Shown here: positions 19,239-28,263 of the stretch, one piece after another | Numbering within the stretch: position 1 is the stretch's first letter | How the letters are laid out: the number at the start of each line of letters is the position of its first letter | Origin: JBDNJM01 sp041687755 | GTDB taxonomy: Bacteria; Planctomycetota; UBA1135; GCA-002686595 | Assembly: GCA_041687755.1 (NCBI GenBank) | Contig: JBDNJM010000045.1 | Location: forward strand, 1-64,000 | Direction of reading: 5' to 3' | DNA length: 64,000 bases | Made by a program: the position numbers and the translations under genes | The notes under the pieces: model-generated | Told to the model about the DNA's origin: nothing | Database searches by the model: none | The model's input: the letters and a program-made list of their open reading frames with translations, nothing else

Positions 19239-19281
19239 GAAGGCTCACCCGCCGGACTCGACGTCCGGTCGGTGAGCCTTC
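19239..19281. repeat. long near-perfect hairpin at a gene breakpoint
   Basis: GAAGGCTCACC (19239-19249) pairs with GGTGAGCCTTC (19271-19281). Inside, CCGGAC (19252-19257) pairs with GTCCGG (19263-19268) around a five-base loop. Only one mismatch and one G-T pair interrupt the 19-pair stem. It lies between the truncated reductase and the start of the methyltransferase gene. It lacks a T-run, so it may be a recombination or mobile-element scar, a protein-binding palindrome or a terminator. Confidence 0.6.
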
Positions 19282-19459
19282 GCGCTCAATCGACGTCGCG
19301 AACCGCCTAGCCGCCTCAGCGCCTTGTAGAGGCGAGCAGGCGGGCCCTCCTGATTGGTGGCATGAGGTGATTCCCCAGCGACCGTGCCCCACGTATTTCC
19401 CCTTCGGGAACCGAGGGTGACCCGATTCCAGGCGCTCCAGCCGCCTCCCGATATCGAAC

Positions 19460-20277
19460 ATGCAGAACACCACAGCCCCCGCGGAAGGCCCCGTCGACGC
19501 CCCGACCGACCCGCTGGAGCGCTTCGAACGCTACCGAGCCGCTGCGATGCTCATCAAGGGCTGGTTCCAGCCCGAGGCGGCTGCGGCTGGGGACTCCCTG
19601 CTCGCCCACCAGGCGACCTTGGGAATCGAAGGGCACCTGTTCGAGATCCGCGTCTGGGAAGGCAAGAGTGCCTCGCTGATGGTCATGCACGCCGACCTCG
19701 AGAAGGAGCGGATTCTGCTAATCGACAAAGGCATCGGACCTGAGCAACTCAAGGTCTCTCTGTTGCTCGCCGACATCAAGTCCGCCGACTCTGTGCAGTT
19801 CATGAAGTCCGAATCGCGTGACCTGCGCGTGCACCCGATCATGACCGAGGCCGATCACGCCTTCCGCTGGATGCACATCGACGGCGAGCACACCGCCGGT
19901 GCCGTGATCAACGACCTGGAGGTCGCCGACCAGCTGCTCTCCCACGAAGGCATCGTGTGCCTCGACGACTTTTTCAACGAGAGCTGCCCCCCAAGTTGAC
20001 CGAGGCCGTCTTCCGCTACATCCGCGAGCACCCCGACAGCTTCTCGATGTTCCTGTGCGGCTGCAGCAAGGCCTACCTGGCACGTCCCTTCTACGTGCAC
20101 AACTACCTCGAATTCTGCGCCAAGTCGCTGGCCGACGAGCTGGAGGCGCGCGAGCTGGTCATGACCCTTTCCAAGACCACCGTGCCCGCCGAGATGAATA
20201 CCTTCGGCATGGGTCGGCGCTTCGAGGACTGCCGCTACAAGGGCACGGACACCGAGCACGACGTCATCCCCTACTGA
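19460..20277 (+). pseudogene. class I SAM methyltransferase (TylF/Methyltransf_24-like), frameshifted
   Basis: The first frame (19460-19999) holds a class I methyltransferase core: LFEIRVWEGKSA at motif I, ILLIDKG, FRWMHIDGEHTAGAVINDLE and VCLDDFF. After a run of six C (19987-19992) the protein continues in the next frame as KLTEAVFRYIREHPDSFSMF to a stop at 20277. Together they give a ~270-residue enzyme. Motif I usually reads E-I-G-V-x-x-G-x-S; here the first Gly is Arg, which should impair SAM binding. A homopolymer miscall is possible for the shift, but the motif change and the decayed neighbours favour a pseudogene. Confidence 0.68.
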
Positions 20278-20341
20278 GCCCGCTCGGTTCACCAGCCGCA
20301 CTGCAGGCTCGACCCGCATCGCTCAGCCAACGTCGCTCGCT

Positions 20342-21739
20342 CTAGGGAGCAGGCGGCAGGGCCGCGATCTGCACCCGGTCGTACAGCTTGCCGTCGGGCG
20401 TCAGCCCGAGGAAGTCGAACTGCGGGTCGAAGTCTAGGCTGGGCTTCGACTGGAACTTGACCAGGTCCGGCCCTGTTTTCCATTCGGTCCAGCCCGGCCG
20501 GACGGTCAACAGCGCACCGGGAATCGTCGTGCGGCACAGCCCGGCGAACTGCTTCAGGATGAACATGTCCGGCGTGTCTTGCCGGTAGGCGAAGCCTTCG
20601 ACGCGATCGCGCGGGCTCGTCATCGGGTTCGACGTCTGACGCCAGCGCACGCGGGCGGCCTGGGAGCCGGACTTGTACCAGGCCAGCTCGAGGTGGAACT
20701 GCCCGTCCGCTTGGCGATAGCGTTCGAACTGGTCGAACTCGTTGAACTGGCCGGTCAGCCCGGGCCCTGAGCCCGCCGCGGCCGAGCGGGACGAAAACAG
20801 AGTCGTGTCCGCCGCGCCCCGTGCGCGCTGGGAGAAGACCAGACCCGTGAGCGGCAGCGCGCCCGGAAGGCCGCCGCCCTCCGAGCCGAAGTACTGCACG
20901 CCACGATTCTTCGACGGCGGCACGAACGCGAACGAGCTGAAGGCAAACCGGTCGCCGAAGATGCGGCACGAGGGCCCGTCGTAGTGCAGGAAGTCCACGG
21001 TGTCGAAACCGTCCGCGCGCACGTAAGCGATTTTTGGATCGTTGTTCGCAATCGTCTGGAACAGCTGGTCGATCTGGTTGACGCCCGGAAAGAAGAACTC
21101 CGACGAGTTCGGAATACCGCCCACCAGCACCGGCATCGCCGAATCGAACAGCCCGCGCAGGCCGCTGACGATCAGGCCGAACTCTTGGCCGTAGACCGTG
21201 GGGCCTAAGAAGGCGTCGGACTCGCCCTGGGCCCACAGCAACCCGTTGGGCTTGTCCAGCCCCAGCTGCTGCAGGGCGCCGTCCGTGCGCTCGACCAAAC
21301 GGTCGAACAGGTTGTCGTCCGACTTGAACGTCGAGCCCGGCGCGCCCCAGTTGCGATCCGGCACCGACTGGGTCACGCCGGACCCGTTCGAGGCCACCAT
21401 CACCACCGCGATAATGCGATCGGGGGAGGCCCAGGCGCGCTGCTGAAGAAAGCGCACGGCCGGCGAAACGCTGTCGTGCTGACCCTGCAGCTCAAGCTCG
21501 TTCATCGGCGAGGCCAGGGGCTGGCCGGCCGGGACTAGGACATCGTCCAAGTCGAGCATCCAGACGTTCTCGGGCAGTCGATCCGGGCCGTTTGGGGAGG
21601 AGTCGCGGTACCCGAAGCCCCCGTTGAACCCGACCATTTGGCTCTGTCCAGCGACCAGCCACAGCTCCGCGTCCGGCGAACTCGCCACGGGGGCTGGAAT
21701 CTGAACGACGAGGCTCAGGGCAAGGGCAAGTAACATCAT
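20342..21739 (-). CDS. secreted sialate O-acetylesterase-like (SASA) SGNH hydrolase
   Basis: A 465-residue exported esterase-like protein. The ATG at 21739 starts a signal peptide (MMLLALALSLVVQIPAPVAS). The SASA/SGNH block I is WLVAGQSQMVGFNG with the nucleophile Ser at residue 33. The family block LLWAQGESDA is present, and DFLHYDG supplies the likely Asp/His pair. The C-terminal ~200 residues form an extra beta-rich region of unknown type with no family assigned. The family removes acetyl groups from sugars or polysaccharides; the substrate here is unknown. The start is 157 bases from the SOUL gene stop. Confidence 0.78.
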   Translation of the reverse strand: MMLLALALSLVVQIPAPVASSPDAELWLVAGQSQMVGFNGGFGYRDSSPNGPDRLPENVWMLDLDDVLVPAGQPLASPMNELELQGQHDSVSPAVRFLQQRAWASPDRIIAVVMVASNGSGVTQSVPDRNWGAPGSTFKSDDNLFDRLVERTDGALQQLGLDKPNGLLWAQGESDAFLGPTVYGQEFGLIVSGLRGLFDSAMPVLVGGIPNSSEFFFPGVNQIDQLFQTIANNDPKIAYVRADGFDTVDFLHYDGPSCRIFGDRFAFSSFAFVPPSKNRGVQYFGSEGGGLPGALPLTGLVFSQRARGAADTTLFSSRSAAAGSGPGLTGQFNEFDQFERYRQADGQFHLELAWYKSGSQAARVRWRQTSNPMTSPRDRVEGFAYRQDTPDMFILKQFAGLCRTTIPGALLTVRPGWTEWKTGPDLVKFQSKPSLDFDPQFDFLGLTPDGKLYDRVQIAALPPAP

Positions 21740-21895
21740 GGGAGACGGGCGACTGGGAGAATTCGCCTGGAGAATGCTACTGCCTAGCACGCGGGTTGGG
21801 GGATGTTGCGCCGCCGCCGACCGGAAGCCGCACTCCACCCGTGGGAGGGGGGCGCCTTAACCTGGCCCAGCTAAGCGATTTAGAGCCGAAGATTC

Positions 21896-22735
21896 CTAAA
21901 GTTCGACCCGCTCGACCGGGATCTGCACCTCGAAGTAGTTCGAGGAACGGCGCACGGAGGGTCCGTTGTAGCCGAGGGTGCGCAGCTCGCCGCTCGCGCG
22001 CAGATCCGAGCGCGTCGCCAGCACCCGCTCCAGCTCCCGCGCGGCGCGCTCGATCCGCCTGGCGCTGGTCCGGCCGCGCATGCCGATCGTCAGCGCCGAG
22101 CGGGGCGCGATGTCCACGATCTTGACGTCACCCTCGACGCCCGCCGGGGTCTCTTGGTCGGGGCTCTCGTACAGGAAGGCCATGCTGCGCTCGTCGAGGT
22201 AGCCGCCGTCCTCCTCGAACTCGACCTCCACCGGCGCGGTCATCGGGATCTCATTGCGCGAGATGTGGTTGAACAATGCGAAGAACGCGCCCGTCTGAGA
22301 GCTGCCGTCCATCGGCGCCGAAGCCAGCCGGTAGGCCGGATAGTCCTGCACAAGAATCGCCTGGACCGGCGTCCATTCCGGCCAACCGACGGGCACAGGC
22401 GCCTCCATGAGCGGCTCGAAGGTCAGGTCGATCGAGAGCTCGCGGAGCTCCCTCGCGAGACCGTCGGCGCCCTCCAGCGGATCGAGGAAGGCTCGCCAGC
22501 GGGCGTCGGCCACGGCGGCGGCGAGGGCGCGCTCTGCACCGTCGCCCACCAGCGCCCGAGCCGCGGCATCCGCCGCGGCGGCCAACCGCTCCACCCGAAC
22601 GAAGGGCGTCGCATCCGCGAGCTTGTCCTGCTCGACCGCGGCCTTCAGGGCCTGGGAGTGGCTGATGCGGGCTTCGCTGGCGTCGGATGCCTGCAGGGCG
22701 CTTAGAAACAGGGTAGCGGCGATGGCGGAGAGCAT
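21896..22735 (-). CDS. SOUL haem-binding-like protein, exported
   Basis: A 279-residue protein with an N-terminal signal peptide (MLSAIAATLFLSALQASDA). After a helical Ala-rich spacer, residues ~110-279 carry the SOUL/HBP fold: FFALFNHISRNEIPMTAPVE, then MRGRTSARRIERAARELE, LRTLGYNGPSVRRSSNYFEV and IPVE at the end. SOUL proteins bind haem or related hydrophobic ligands in animals and plants; bacterial members are mostly uncharacterised. Export suggests a periplasmic role. The family match is strong; haem binding is inferred from homology only. Confidence 0.82.
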   Translation of the reverse strand: MLSAIAATLFLSALQASDASEARISHSQALKAAVEQDKLADATPFVRVERLAAAADAAARALVGDGAERALAAAVADARWRAFLDPLEGADGLARELRELSIDLTFEPLMEAPVPVGWPEWTPVQAILVQDYPAYRLASAPMDGSSQTGAFFALFNHISRNEIPMTAPVEVEFEEDGGYLDERSMAFLYESPDQETPAGVEGDVKIVDIAPRSALTIGMRGRTSARRIERAARELERVLATRSDLRASGELRTLGYNGPSVRRSSNYFEVQIPVERVEL

Positions 22736-22889
22736 GATTCGAGGGGCTGGGGTCGCGGGAACGCTCTCGAATTCGACCGAAGCGCCGCGCTGGATTCGGA
22801 CTCCGCTTCGAACCCGCGCACCCGGCCCTGGCCTAACTTCGCTTCGGCGCAGGAAGGCTCTTCCTGCGGCCCCGTTCGGGCGCTTTCGC

Positions 22890-24581
22890 CTAGCGGGTCA
22901 CCGTCCCGAGCCAGGGCTGCCGCAGCAGCTCCTCACCCGGCAGCGCCGGCTCCGACTTGGGCAGGATCCCGAAGATCCGCGCGGAGCCCGAGAACTCTCC
23001 GTCCACGATCTCAAGCGGTGCGGCAATCAGGAAGTCGCCCACGCCATCCTTGTTCAGGTCGCCAAGCCCGCGCACCAGCGACCCGAAGAGCCCGAGCGTC
23101 GGCGGCCCCTCGATACGCATCAACCGCACGCCGCTGGCCCCCGACACCAGGTCGACCGCACCGCGCACGCCGTCGAAGAAGGGCGCCCCCAACAGCATCT
23201 CGGACACGCCGTCCCCGTCCAGATCGGGCGCACGATCCACGGCCGCCCCCAGGCGCATCAGCTTCTGGTCCCCGTCGAGGCGCCGAATCAGCGCGCCGTC
23301 GCCGCACGAGTGCACCTGCACGTAGCCCGCTTCGTCGATCCCACCGGGGCTCCCGAAGATGCCGCCGATCACGATGTCCGGAACGCCGTCGCCGTTCACG
23401 TCGCCCAGTGCGGAGAGGCTAACGCCGAAGTGGTCGTCCGCCTGGGGTCCTGAGATGCGCGTGATGTCCTCGCCCGTCGCGCCCGACACAATCACCGCCG
23501 CGCCCGAGCTGCCGCCGTTGTCCACCGCACCCCAGATCCCGACGGCGAAATCGTCCACTCCGTCGCCATCCGCATCGCCGACCGCGTCCATGGCCACGCC
23601 CAGCTGGACATACGCCTGGGAACCGTCGCGCTGCCACAGCAGGCTCCCGTCCGCGCCCGACCACACCCGAGCCCGCCCGCTGCGCAGCCCGTTGTAGTCC
23701 GCGAGCCGCGCACCCGCGCCGATGTCCGGCACGCCGTCGTCGTTGATGTCGCCAACGCACGCGACCTCGTCGCCCAGGCACTCGTCTTGGGCCTCGCCCT
23801 CGAAGCGCCACAGCTGAGTCCCGTCCGCGCCCGAGATCACGATCACCGCACCGGCGTGCGAAAATGTGACGCTGGCGCCCGGGGCTCCGATCGCGAAGTC
23901 CTCGAAGCCGTCATCGTTCAAGTCGCCGAGGCTCGCGACGCTCTCGCCGAGGCCGTCGCCCGGCTCGCCATCGAACGTGCGCAGCACTTCTCCGGTCGCG
24001 CCCGAGCGAAGCTCGACCCGTCCGGTCTGGGCCGCGCCCGCGTCGAAGCCCGGCGAGCTGATCAGCAGGTCGTCCACGCCGTCTGAGTTCACGTCCCGAA
24101 TGCCGTCGGCACCCGTTCCGAAGTGCCCCGCGAAGGTCTGCACGATCGTCAGCCCCGGAAACTCCGCCGGCTCGTCGCTAACGCTCACAATCTCGAATGC
24201 CACGAGATCCACCAGCTCCGCTCCGTCGGCGCTCAGCGCGCGGACTTCGACAACATAGGAGCCGACCACTGGCAGCACGAACGCCGTCAGGAACCCATCC
24301 TCCGCGAAGTCGATGGGCAGCTGCACCAGCTCTCCGTCCACGAGCACTTGCACGCTCGCTTCGATCACGGGGACGTACTGAACCCTCAGCTGCACAATGC
24401 CCCCGTTGACCCCTTCGCCCTCCGTGGGAGTCACGATCTCCAAAGGATCGGGCTCGAACGGCGGGGCTGCCGAACCGGCGCCGCCGTCGCCGCAGGACGC
24501 CAAGACCGAGCCGGCCAAGGCCAAGAACAAGGCCTGGGACGACGCGTGAGTGACGCGATTGCGGGCGTGGTGGGCGGACAC
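22890..24581 (-). CDS. FG-GAP/integrin-alpha-like repeat lipoprotein
   Basis: A predicted lipoprotein of 563 residues if started at the GTG at 24581, with lipobox VLASC at residue ~30. The longer ATG start at 24653 falls inside a palindrome and adds a Pro/Ser-rich leader. Residues ~45-140 form an Ig-like beta domain. About seven FG-GAP blades follow, each with a calcium loop such as DVNSDGVDDLLIS, DLNDDGFEDFAIG, DADGDGVDDFAVG and DLNKDGVGDFLIA. Such propellers bind calcium and mediate adhesion or surface assembly. It should be anchored to a membrane and face outward. Confidence 0.85.
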   Translation of the reverse strand: MSAHHARNRVTHASSQALFLALAGSVLASCGDGGAGSAAPPFEPDPLEIVTPTEGEGVNGGIVQLRVQYVPVIEASVQVLVDGELVQLPIDFAEDGFLTAFVLPVVGSYVVEVRALSADGAELVDLVAFEIVSVSDEPAEFPGLTIVQTFAGHFGTGADGIRDVNSDGVDDLLISSPGFDAGAAQTGRVELRSGATGEVLRTFDGEPGDGLGESVASLGDLNDDGFEDFAIGAPGASVTFSHAGAVIVISGADGTQLWRFEGEAQDECLGDEVACVGDINDDGVPDIGAGARLADYNGLRSGRARVWSGADGSLLWQRDGSQAYVQLGVAMDAVGDADGDGVDDFAVGIWGAVDNGGSSGAAVIVSGATGEDITRISGPQADDHFGVSLSALGDVNGDGVPDIVIGGIFGSPGGIDEAGYVQVHSCGDGALIRRLDGDQKLMRLGAAVDRAPDLDGDGVSEMLLGAPFFDGVRGAVDLVSGASGVRLMRIEGPPTLGLFGSLVRGLGDLNKDGVGDFLIAAPLEIVDGEFSGSARIFGILPKSEPALPGEELLRQPWLGTVTR

Positions 24582-24645
24582 GGGGCGGTCGGAGAAAGGG
24601 GGAGAGGACGGCGAAGGTTCCCGGAGGCGGAGGGCGAGAGCGGCG

Positions 24646-24804
24646 GCGGGCATCCTGGATGCCCGCAGGGACTCCTAGTCCGGCAATCCCCTTAAGTTTA
24701 CCCGGCCTTAACCGGGGGGGGGGCGGGCGGAGTGAACCCCCGGCGGGGTCGGGGCGCGCGTCAGAGCCTGCAGAGTGCACCCTGGGGCGCGCCGCCCCCC
24801 CCCC
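24646..24804. repeat. palindrome plus facing G10 and C10 tracts
   Basis: GCGGGCATCC (24646-24655), one base, and its exact complement to 24666 form a ten-pair hairpin at the 5' end of the FG-GAP gene. Further on, ten G (24714-24723) and ten C (24795-24804) face each other across 71 bases, with a smaller CCCC-GGC-GGGG hairpin between. The intergenic transcript could fold into a strong stem, or the G-tract into a quadruplex. It may end transcription of gyrA-yqeY, but it carries no T-run. Confidence 0.5.
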
Positions 24805-24821
24805 GTCGGAGGCGACTGCCG

Positions 24822-25268
24822 TCAGCCGCGCAGCAGCTCGCCCGCCAGGCGGCTCGCGAGCTTGCCGTCGACCGCGGCGCCGTGCCTGGCCTTCACGGCC
24901 TTCATCAGCTGCCCCATCTGCTTGGGGCCCTGGAGGCCGAGCTCCGCGATCATCGCCTTGAGGTCGGCGCGCAGGTCGTCCTCGGACAGCTGAGCGGGCA
25001 GGTAGCCCTCCAGGACGGCCACCTCGGCCAGCTCCTTCTCGGCCAGCTCCGGGCGATCGGCCTTCGTGTACTCGACCGCTGACTCGTGCCGCGACTTGAC
25101 GGCCTTGACCACCACGGCCAGGCGATCGTCGTCGGTCAGGTCCTGGCCCAGCTCGATCGCCAAGTTCTTGAACCCGGCAAGGACCATCCGGAGCGTGTCA
25201 CGAGCCACCTCGTTTTTGGCGCGCATGGCCGTCTTCAGGTCTGCGTCGATGCGATCGCCCAGCGACAT
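24822..25268 (-). CDS. yqeY: GatB/YqeY domain protein
   Basis: A 148-residue YqeY-family protein, resembling the C-terminal tail domain of the GatB subunit of tRNA amidotransferase. Typical segments are SLGDRIDADLKTAMRAKN at the start, ELGQDLTDDDRLAVVVKAVK, VAVLEGYLPAQLSEDDLRA and the terminal KARHGAAVDGKLASRLAGEL. Its exact role is unknown, although the fold suggests tRNA or aminoacyl-tRNA contact. The ATG at 25268 shares one base with the gyrA stop (TGATG), so it is translationally coupled as the second gene of the gyrA operon. A GTG at 25271 would add one residue. Confidence 0.9.
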   Translation of the reverse strand: MSLGDRIDADLKTAMRAKNEVARDTLRMVLAGFKNLAIELGQDLTDDDRLAVVVKAVKSRHESAVEYTKADRPELAEKELAEVAVLEGYLPAQLSEDDLRADLKAMIAELGLQGPKQMGQLMKAVKARHGAAVDGKLASRLAGELLRG

Positions 25269-27919
25269 CACTCTTCCTCCCCGTCGGCGTCGTCGACTGC
25301 ATCGTCTGCATCGTCTTCTATCGCGTGGTCATCGTGGTCGTCGTCGACCGCGCCATCCACGGTGTCGTCCACCGAGCCGTCTTCAGGCAGGTCGGCCGGC
25401 GGCGGCGTGTTGGCCACCTGCTCCTCGCTGAGGCGCGCGGCGAACTCCAGGTCCTCCTCGCTGATGACTTCCATGCCGGCGAGCTTGTCGCCCGCCTTCA
25501 CGTTGACCAGCTTCACCCCTTGGGTGTTGCGGCCCATCGAGCGCAGGTCGGAAACTGACGTCCGCACGATCATGCCCTTCTCGCTGATGAACATCAGGTC
25601 GGCTGCGGGGCGTGCGAGGCGCGCCGCGAGCACCTTGCCGTTGCGCTCCGTGACCTTGATATTGATCACACCTTGGTTGCCGCGACCCTTGACCGGGTAG
25701 TCGTTCACCGGCGTGCGCTTGCCGTGGCCGTGCTCGCACACGCTGACGACGGTCGCGTTCTCCTTGTCGAGGTCGCTGGGCACGACGATCATGCTCACGA
25801 CCTCATCGCCGGGCTTGAGCCGCATGCCGCGGACACCGCGGGAAACGCGGCCCATCGAGCGGGCGGCCGCCTCGTCGAAGTGCACCGCGCGACCGCCGGC
25901 CGACGCGATCAGGATCGTGTCGCCCGGATCCGCGAGGCCGACGTCGATCACGTGATCGCCCTCTTCGAGCGCGATGGCCCGGATGCCGGTCTTCTTCGGA
26001 CGCGAGTAGGCCTCGAGCTTGGTCTTCTTGACCGTGCCCTTCGCCGTCGCAAACACGATGAAGCCTTCGCCGTCGAAGTTGCGCACGCGCAGCACGCTCT
26101 GGATCGACTCTTCCTCGCCCAGCTGGAGCAGGTTGCGGATCGCGCGGCCCTTCGAGGTCCGTCCGCCTTCCGGCAGCTGCCAGACCTTGAGCCAGTACAC
26201 CTTGCCCTTGTTCGAGAAGCACAGCACGTAGTCGTGCGTGCCGGCCACGAACAGGTTCTTGAGCACGTCGCCTTCCTTGGCCTCCGAGCCCTTGATGCCC
26301 TGACCGCCGCGCCCCTGGGCGCGGTAGGTGTCAATGCCCGTACGCTTCACGTAGCCGTCGCGGCTGAACGTGACGGCCATCACCTCTTCGGTGATCAGCT
26401 CCTCGATGTTGAACGAGCCGTCGATCTCTTCGAGGCTGATCTCGGTCCGGCGCGGGTCGCCGTAGCGCTGCTCCAGGTCCTCGAGGTCGTCGAGCATGAT
26501 AGAGATCACGCGTGCGTCGCGCTCGAGGATGTCGTTGAGGTCGCCGATCTCGGCCAACAGCTTGTTGAACTCGTCCTCGAGCTTGTCGCGCTCCAGGCCG
26601 GTCAAGCGGCCGAGGCGCATGTCGACGATCGCCTGGGACTGTGCGTGGCTCAGGTTGAACGCCGACTGCAGGCCGGCCTTGGCCTCGTCGGTGTCCGCGC
26701 TGGCCCGGATGATCTTGATAACTTCGTCGATGTTGTCGACGGCGATGCGCAGACCCTCGACGATGTGCTTGCGCTCTTCCGCCTTGCGCAGCAAGAACAT
26801 CGCCCGGCGGCGAATCACGATCTTGCGGTGGCGGATGTACTCGTCGATCAGCGCGCGCAGGGTCAGCGTGCGCGGCTGCCCGCTAGCGATCGCCAGGTTG
26901 ATGATCGAGTAGGTCGTCTGCAGCGGCGTGAACTGGAACAGCTGCTTAACGACGACCTCGGGGTCCTCGTTGCGCTTGAGCTCGACCACCAGCCGGATGC
27001 CGTCGCGGTCGGACTCGTCGCGCACGTCGTGCACGCCGGTGATCCGGCCGTCTTTCACGACCTCGACGATCTTCTCGATGATGCCGATCTTCCGCACCTG
27101 GTACGGAATCTCAGTGAACACGAGCTGCTCCTTCGAGCCGCGGCCCTCCTCGACGTGGTGGCGCGAACGCACGATCGTGCGGCCCCGACCCGTCGTGTAG
27201 GCCTGCAGGATCCCGTTGCGGCCCATGATGATGCCGCCGGTCGGGAAGTCCGGACCGGGCACAATCTCGCACAGCCGCGCGAGCGACACGCTCGAATCGT
27301 TGAGCACCTCGCGGATCGCGGTGCAGACCTCGCGCAGGTTGTGCGGCGGCAGGCTCGTCGCCATGCCAACCGCGATGCCGTCCGAGCCGTTGCACAGCAG
27401 GTTCGGGAAGCGGCTGGGGAGCACGACCGGCTCCATCAGGCGCTCGTCGTAGTTAGGCTGGTAGTCGACCGTCTCCTTGTCGAGGTCGACCATCAACTCG
27501 GTCGCGGGCCCCGCCATGCGCGCTTCTGTGTAACGCATGGCCGCCGGCGGATCGCCGTCGATCGAACCGAAGTTGCCCTGGCCGTCCACCAGCGGGTAGC
27601 GCAGCGAGAACTTCTGCGCCATGCGCACCATCGTCGGATAGATCACCGACTCGCCGTGCGGGTGGTACTCGCCCGATGTGTGGCCCGCGATGTTCGCGCA
27701 CTTGCGGTACTTCGCCGTGGGGCGCAGCCGCAGGTCGTTCATCGCCACGAGGATCCGTCGCTGGCTGGGCTTGAGTCCGTCGCGCACGTCCGGGAGAGCC
27801 CGGCTGTGGATGACGCTGAGCGCGTACGTCAGGTACGACTCGCTCATCTCCTGCTCGATCAGGCGCGGCTCGATGATGCCGCCGGAAATGGTCGGCTCTT
27901 CGGTTTCAGACTCGCTCAT
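25268..27919 (-). CDS. gyrA: DNA gyrase subunit A
   Basis: An 883-residue GyrA, near the usual length. The N terminus has ALPDVRDGLKPSQRRIL, and the catalytic Tyr is residue 130 in AAMRYTEARM. The C-terminal beta-pinwheel has the GyrA box QGRGGQG, which separates it from ParC, and the protein ends in an acidic Asp/Glu-rich tail. With GyrB it cuts and passes DNA to add negative supercoils, using ATP. In the quinolone region GEYHPHGESVIYPTMVRM, the position of E. coli Ser83 is Ser91 and that of Asp87 is Pro95. gyrB is not in this window. yqeY follows with a one-base overlap. Confidence 0.97.
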   Translation of the reverse strand: MSESETEEPTISGGIIEPRLIEQEMSESYLTYALSVIHSRALPDVRDGLKPSQRRILVAMNDLRLRPTAKYRKCANIAGHTSGEYHPHGESVIYPTMVRMAQKFSLRYPLVDGQGNFGSIDGDPPAAMRYTEARMAGPATELMVDLDKETVDYQPNYDERLMEPVVLPSRFPNLLCNGSDGIAVGMATSLPPHNLREVCTAIREVLNDSSVSLARLCEIVPGPDFPTGGIIMGRNGILQAYTTGRGRTIVRSRHHVEEGRGSKEQLVFTEIPYQVRKIGIIEKIVEVVKDGRITGVHDVRDESDRDGIRLVVELKRNEDPEVVVKQLFQFTPLQTTYSIINLAIASGQPRTLTLRALIDEYIRHRKIVIRRRAMFLLRKAEERKHIVEGLRIAVDNIDEVIKIIRASADTDEAKAGLQSAFNLSHAQSQAIVDMRLGRLTGLERDKLEDEFNKLLAEIGDLNDILERDARVISIMLDDLEDLEQRYGDPRRTEISLEEIDGSFNIEELITEEVMAVTFSRDGYVKRTGIDTYRAQGRGGQGIKGSEAKEGDVLKNLFVAGTHDYVLCFSNKGKVYWLKVWQLPEGGRTSKGRAIRNLLQLGEEESIQSVLRVRNFDGEGFIVFATAKGTVKKTKLEAYSRPKKTGIRAIALEEGDHVIDVGLADPGDTILIASAGGRAVHFDEAAARSMGRVSRGVRGMRLKPGDEVVSMIVVPSDLDKENATVVSVCEHGHGKRTPVNDYPVKGRGNQGVINIKVTERNGKVLAARLARPAADLMFISEKGMIVRTSVSDLRSMGRNTQGVKLVNVKAGDKLAGMEVISEEDLEFAARLSEEQVANTPPPADLPEDGSVDDTVDGAVDDDHDDHAIEDDADDAVDDADGEEE

Positions 27920-27958
27920 GGGGGGGCTGCTCGCGGGGGGCGGGAAAACGGCTTGACA

Positions 27959-27964
27959 GTATTA
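27959..27964 (-). promoter_or_regulatory. possible -10 box of the gyrA operon
   Basis: On the minus strand TAATAC lies 40 bases before the gyrA start in a locally AT-richer patch. The element 17 bases upstream (TTTGCT) is only a weak -35 match. The leader between contains two G/C homopolymer runs. A supercoiling-sensitive promoter would fit gyrA but cannot be shown from sequence. Confidence 0.3.
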
Positions 27965-28263
27965 CCAAGTCGCTGCCGCAAAGCAAACCGGCGAACAGAC
28001 ACAAGACGCTTCCAGGAAAAGGCTTAGGGCGCCCGTCCCGAATTCTGGAGAAGCGACGGCCGAGAGCCCTGGCCAGAACCCTTCGCGAGCCTTCCCAGGT
28101 GCATCTCGGGGCTCTCCCCGACCCCCCGCTGGACCCGTCGGAATGGGTCAAGAAGACCGGCATTCAAGTCGGCGGTCCGCGTCTCCGGAGCGTTCTCCGT
28201 GGGCTAGTCCGGGCTAGAACCAACCGTCCGTCTCCAGCCTCAGAGGCGCTCAGCGTGGAGACC

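Noticed and set aside
19985..19999. Programmed ribosomal frameshift in the methyltransferase
   Set aside because: A C6 run alone is not a known efficient slippery heptamer. The SAM motif is also mutated, and the neighbouring genes are decayed.
25673..28027. A 784-codon open frame on the plus strand opposite gyrA
   Set aside because: It is the antisense shadow of gyrA, His/Val/Asp/Arg-rich with no domain. GyrA on the other strand is complete and unambiguous.
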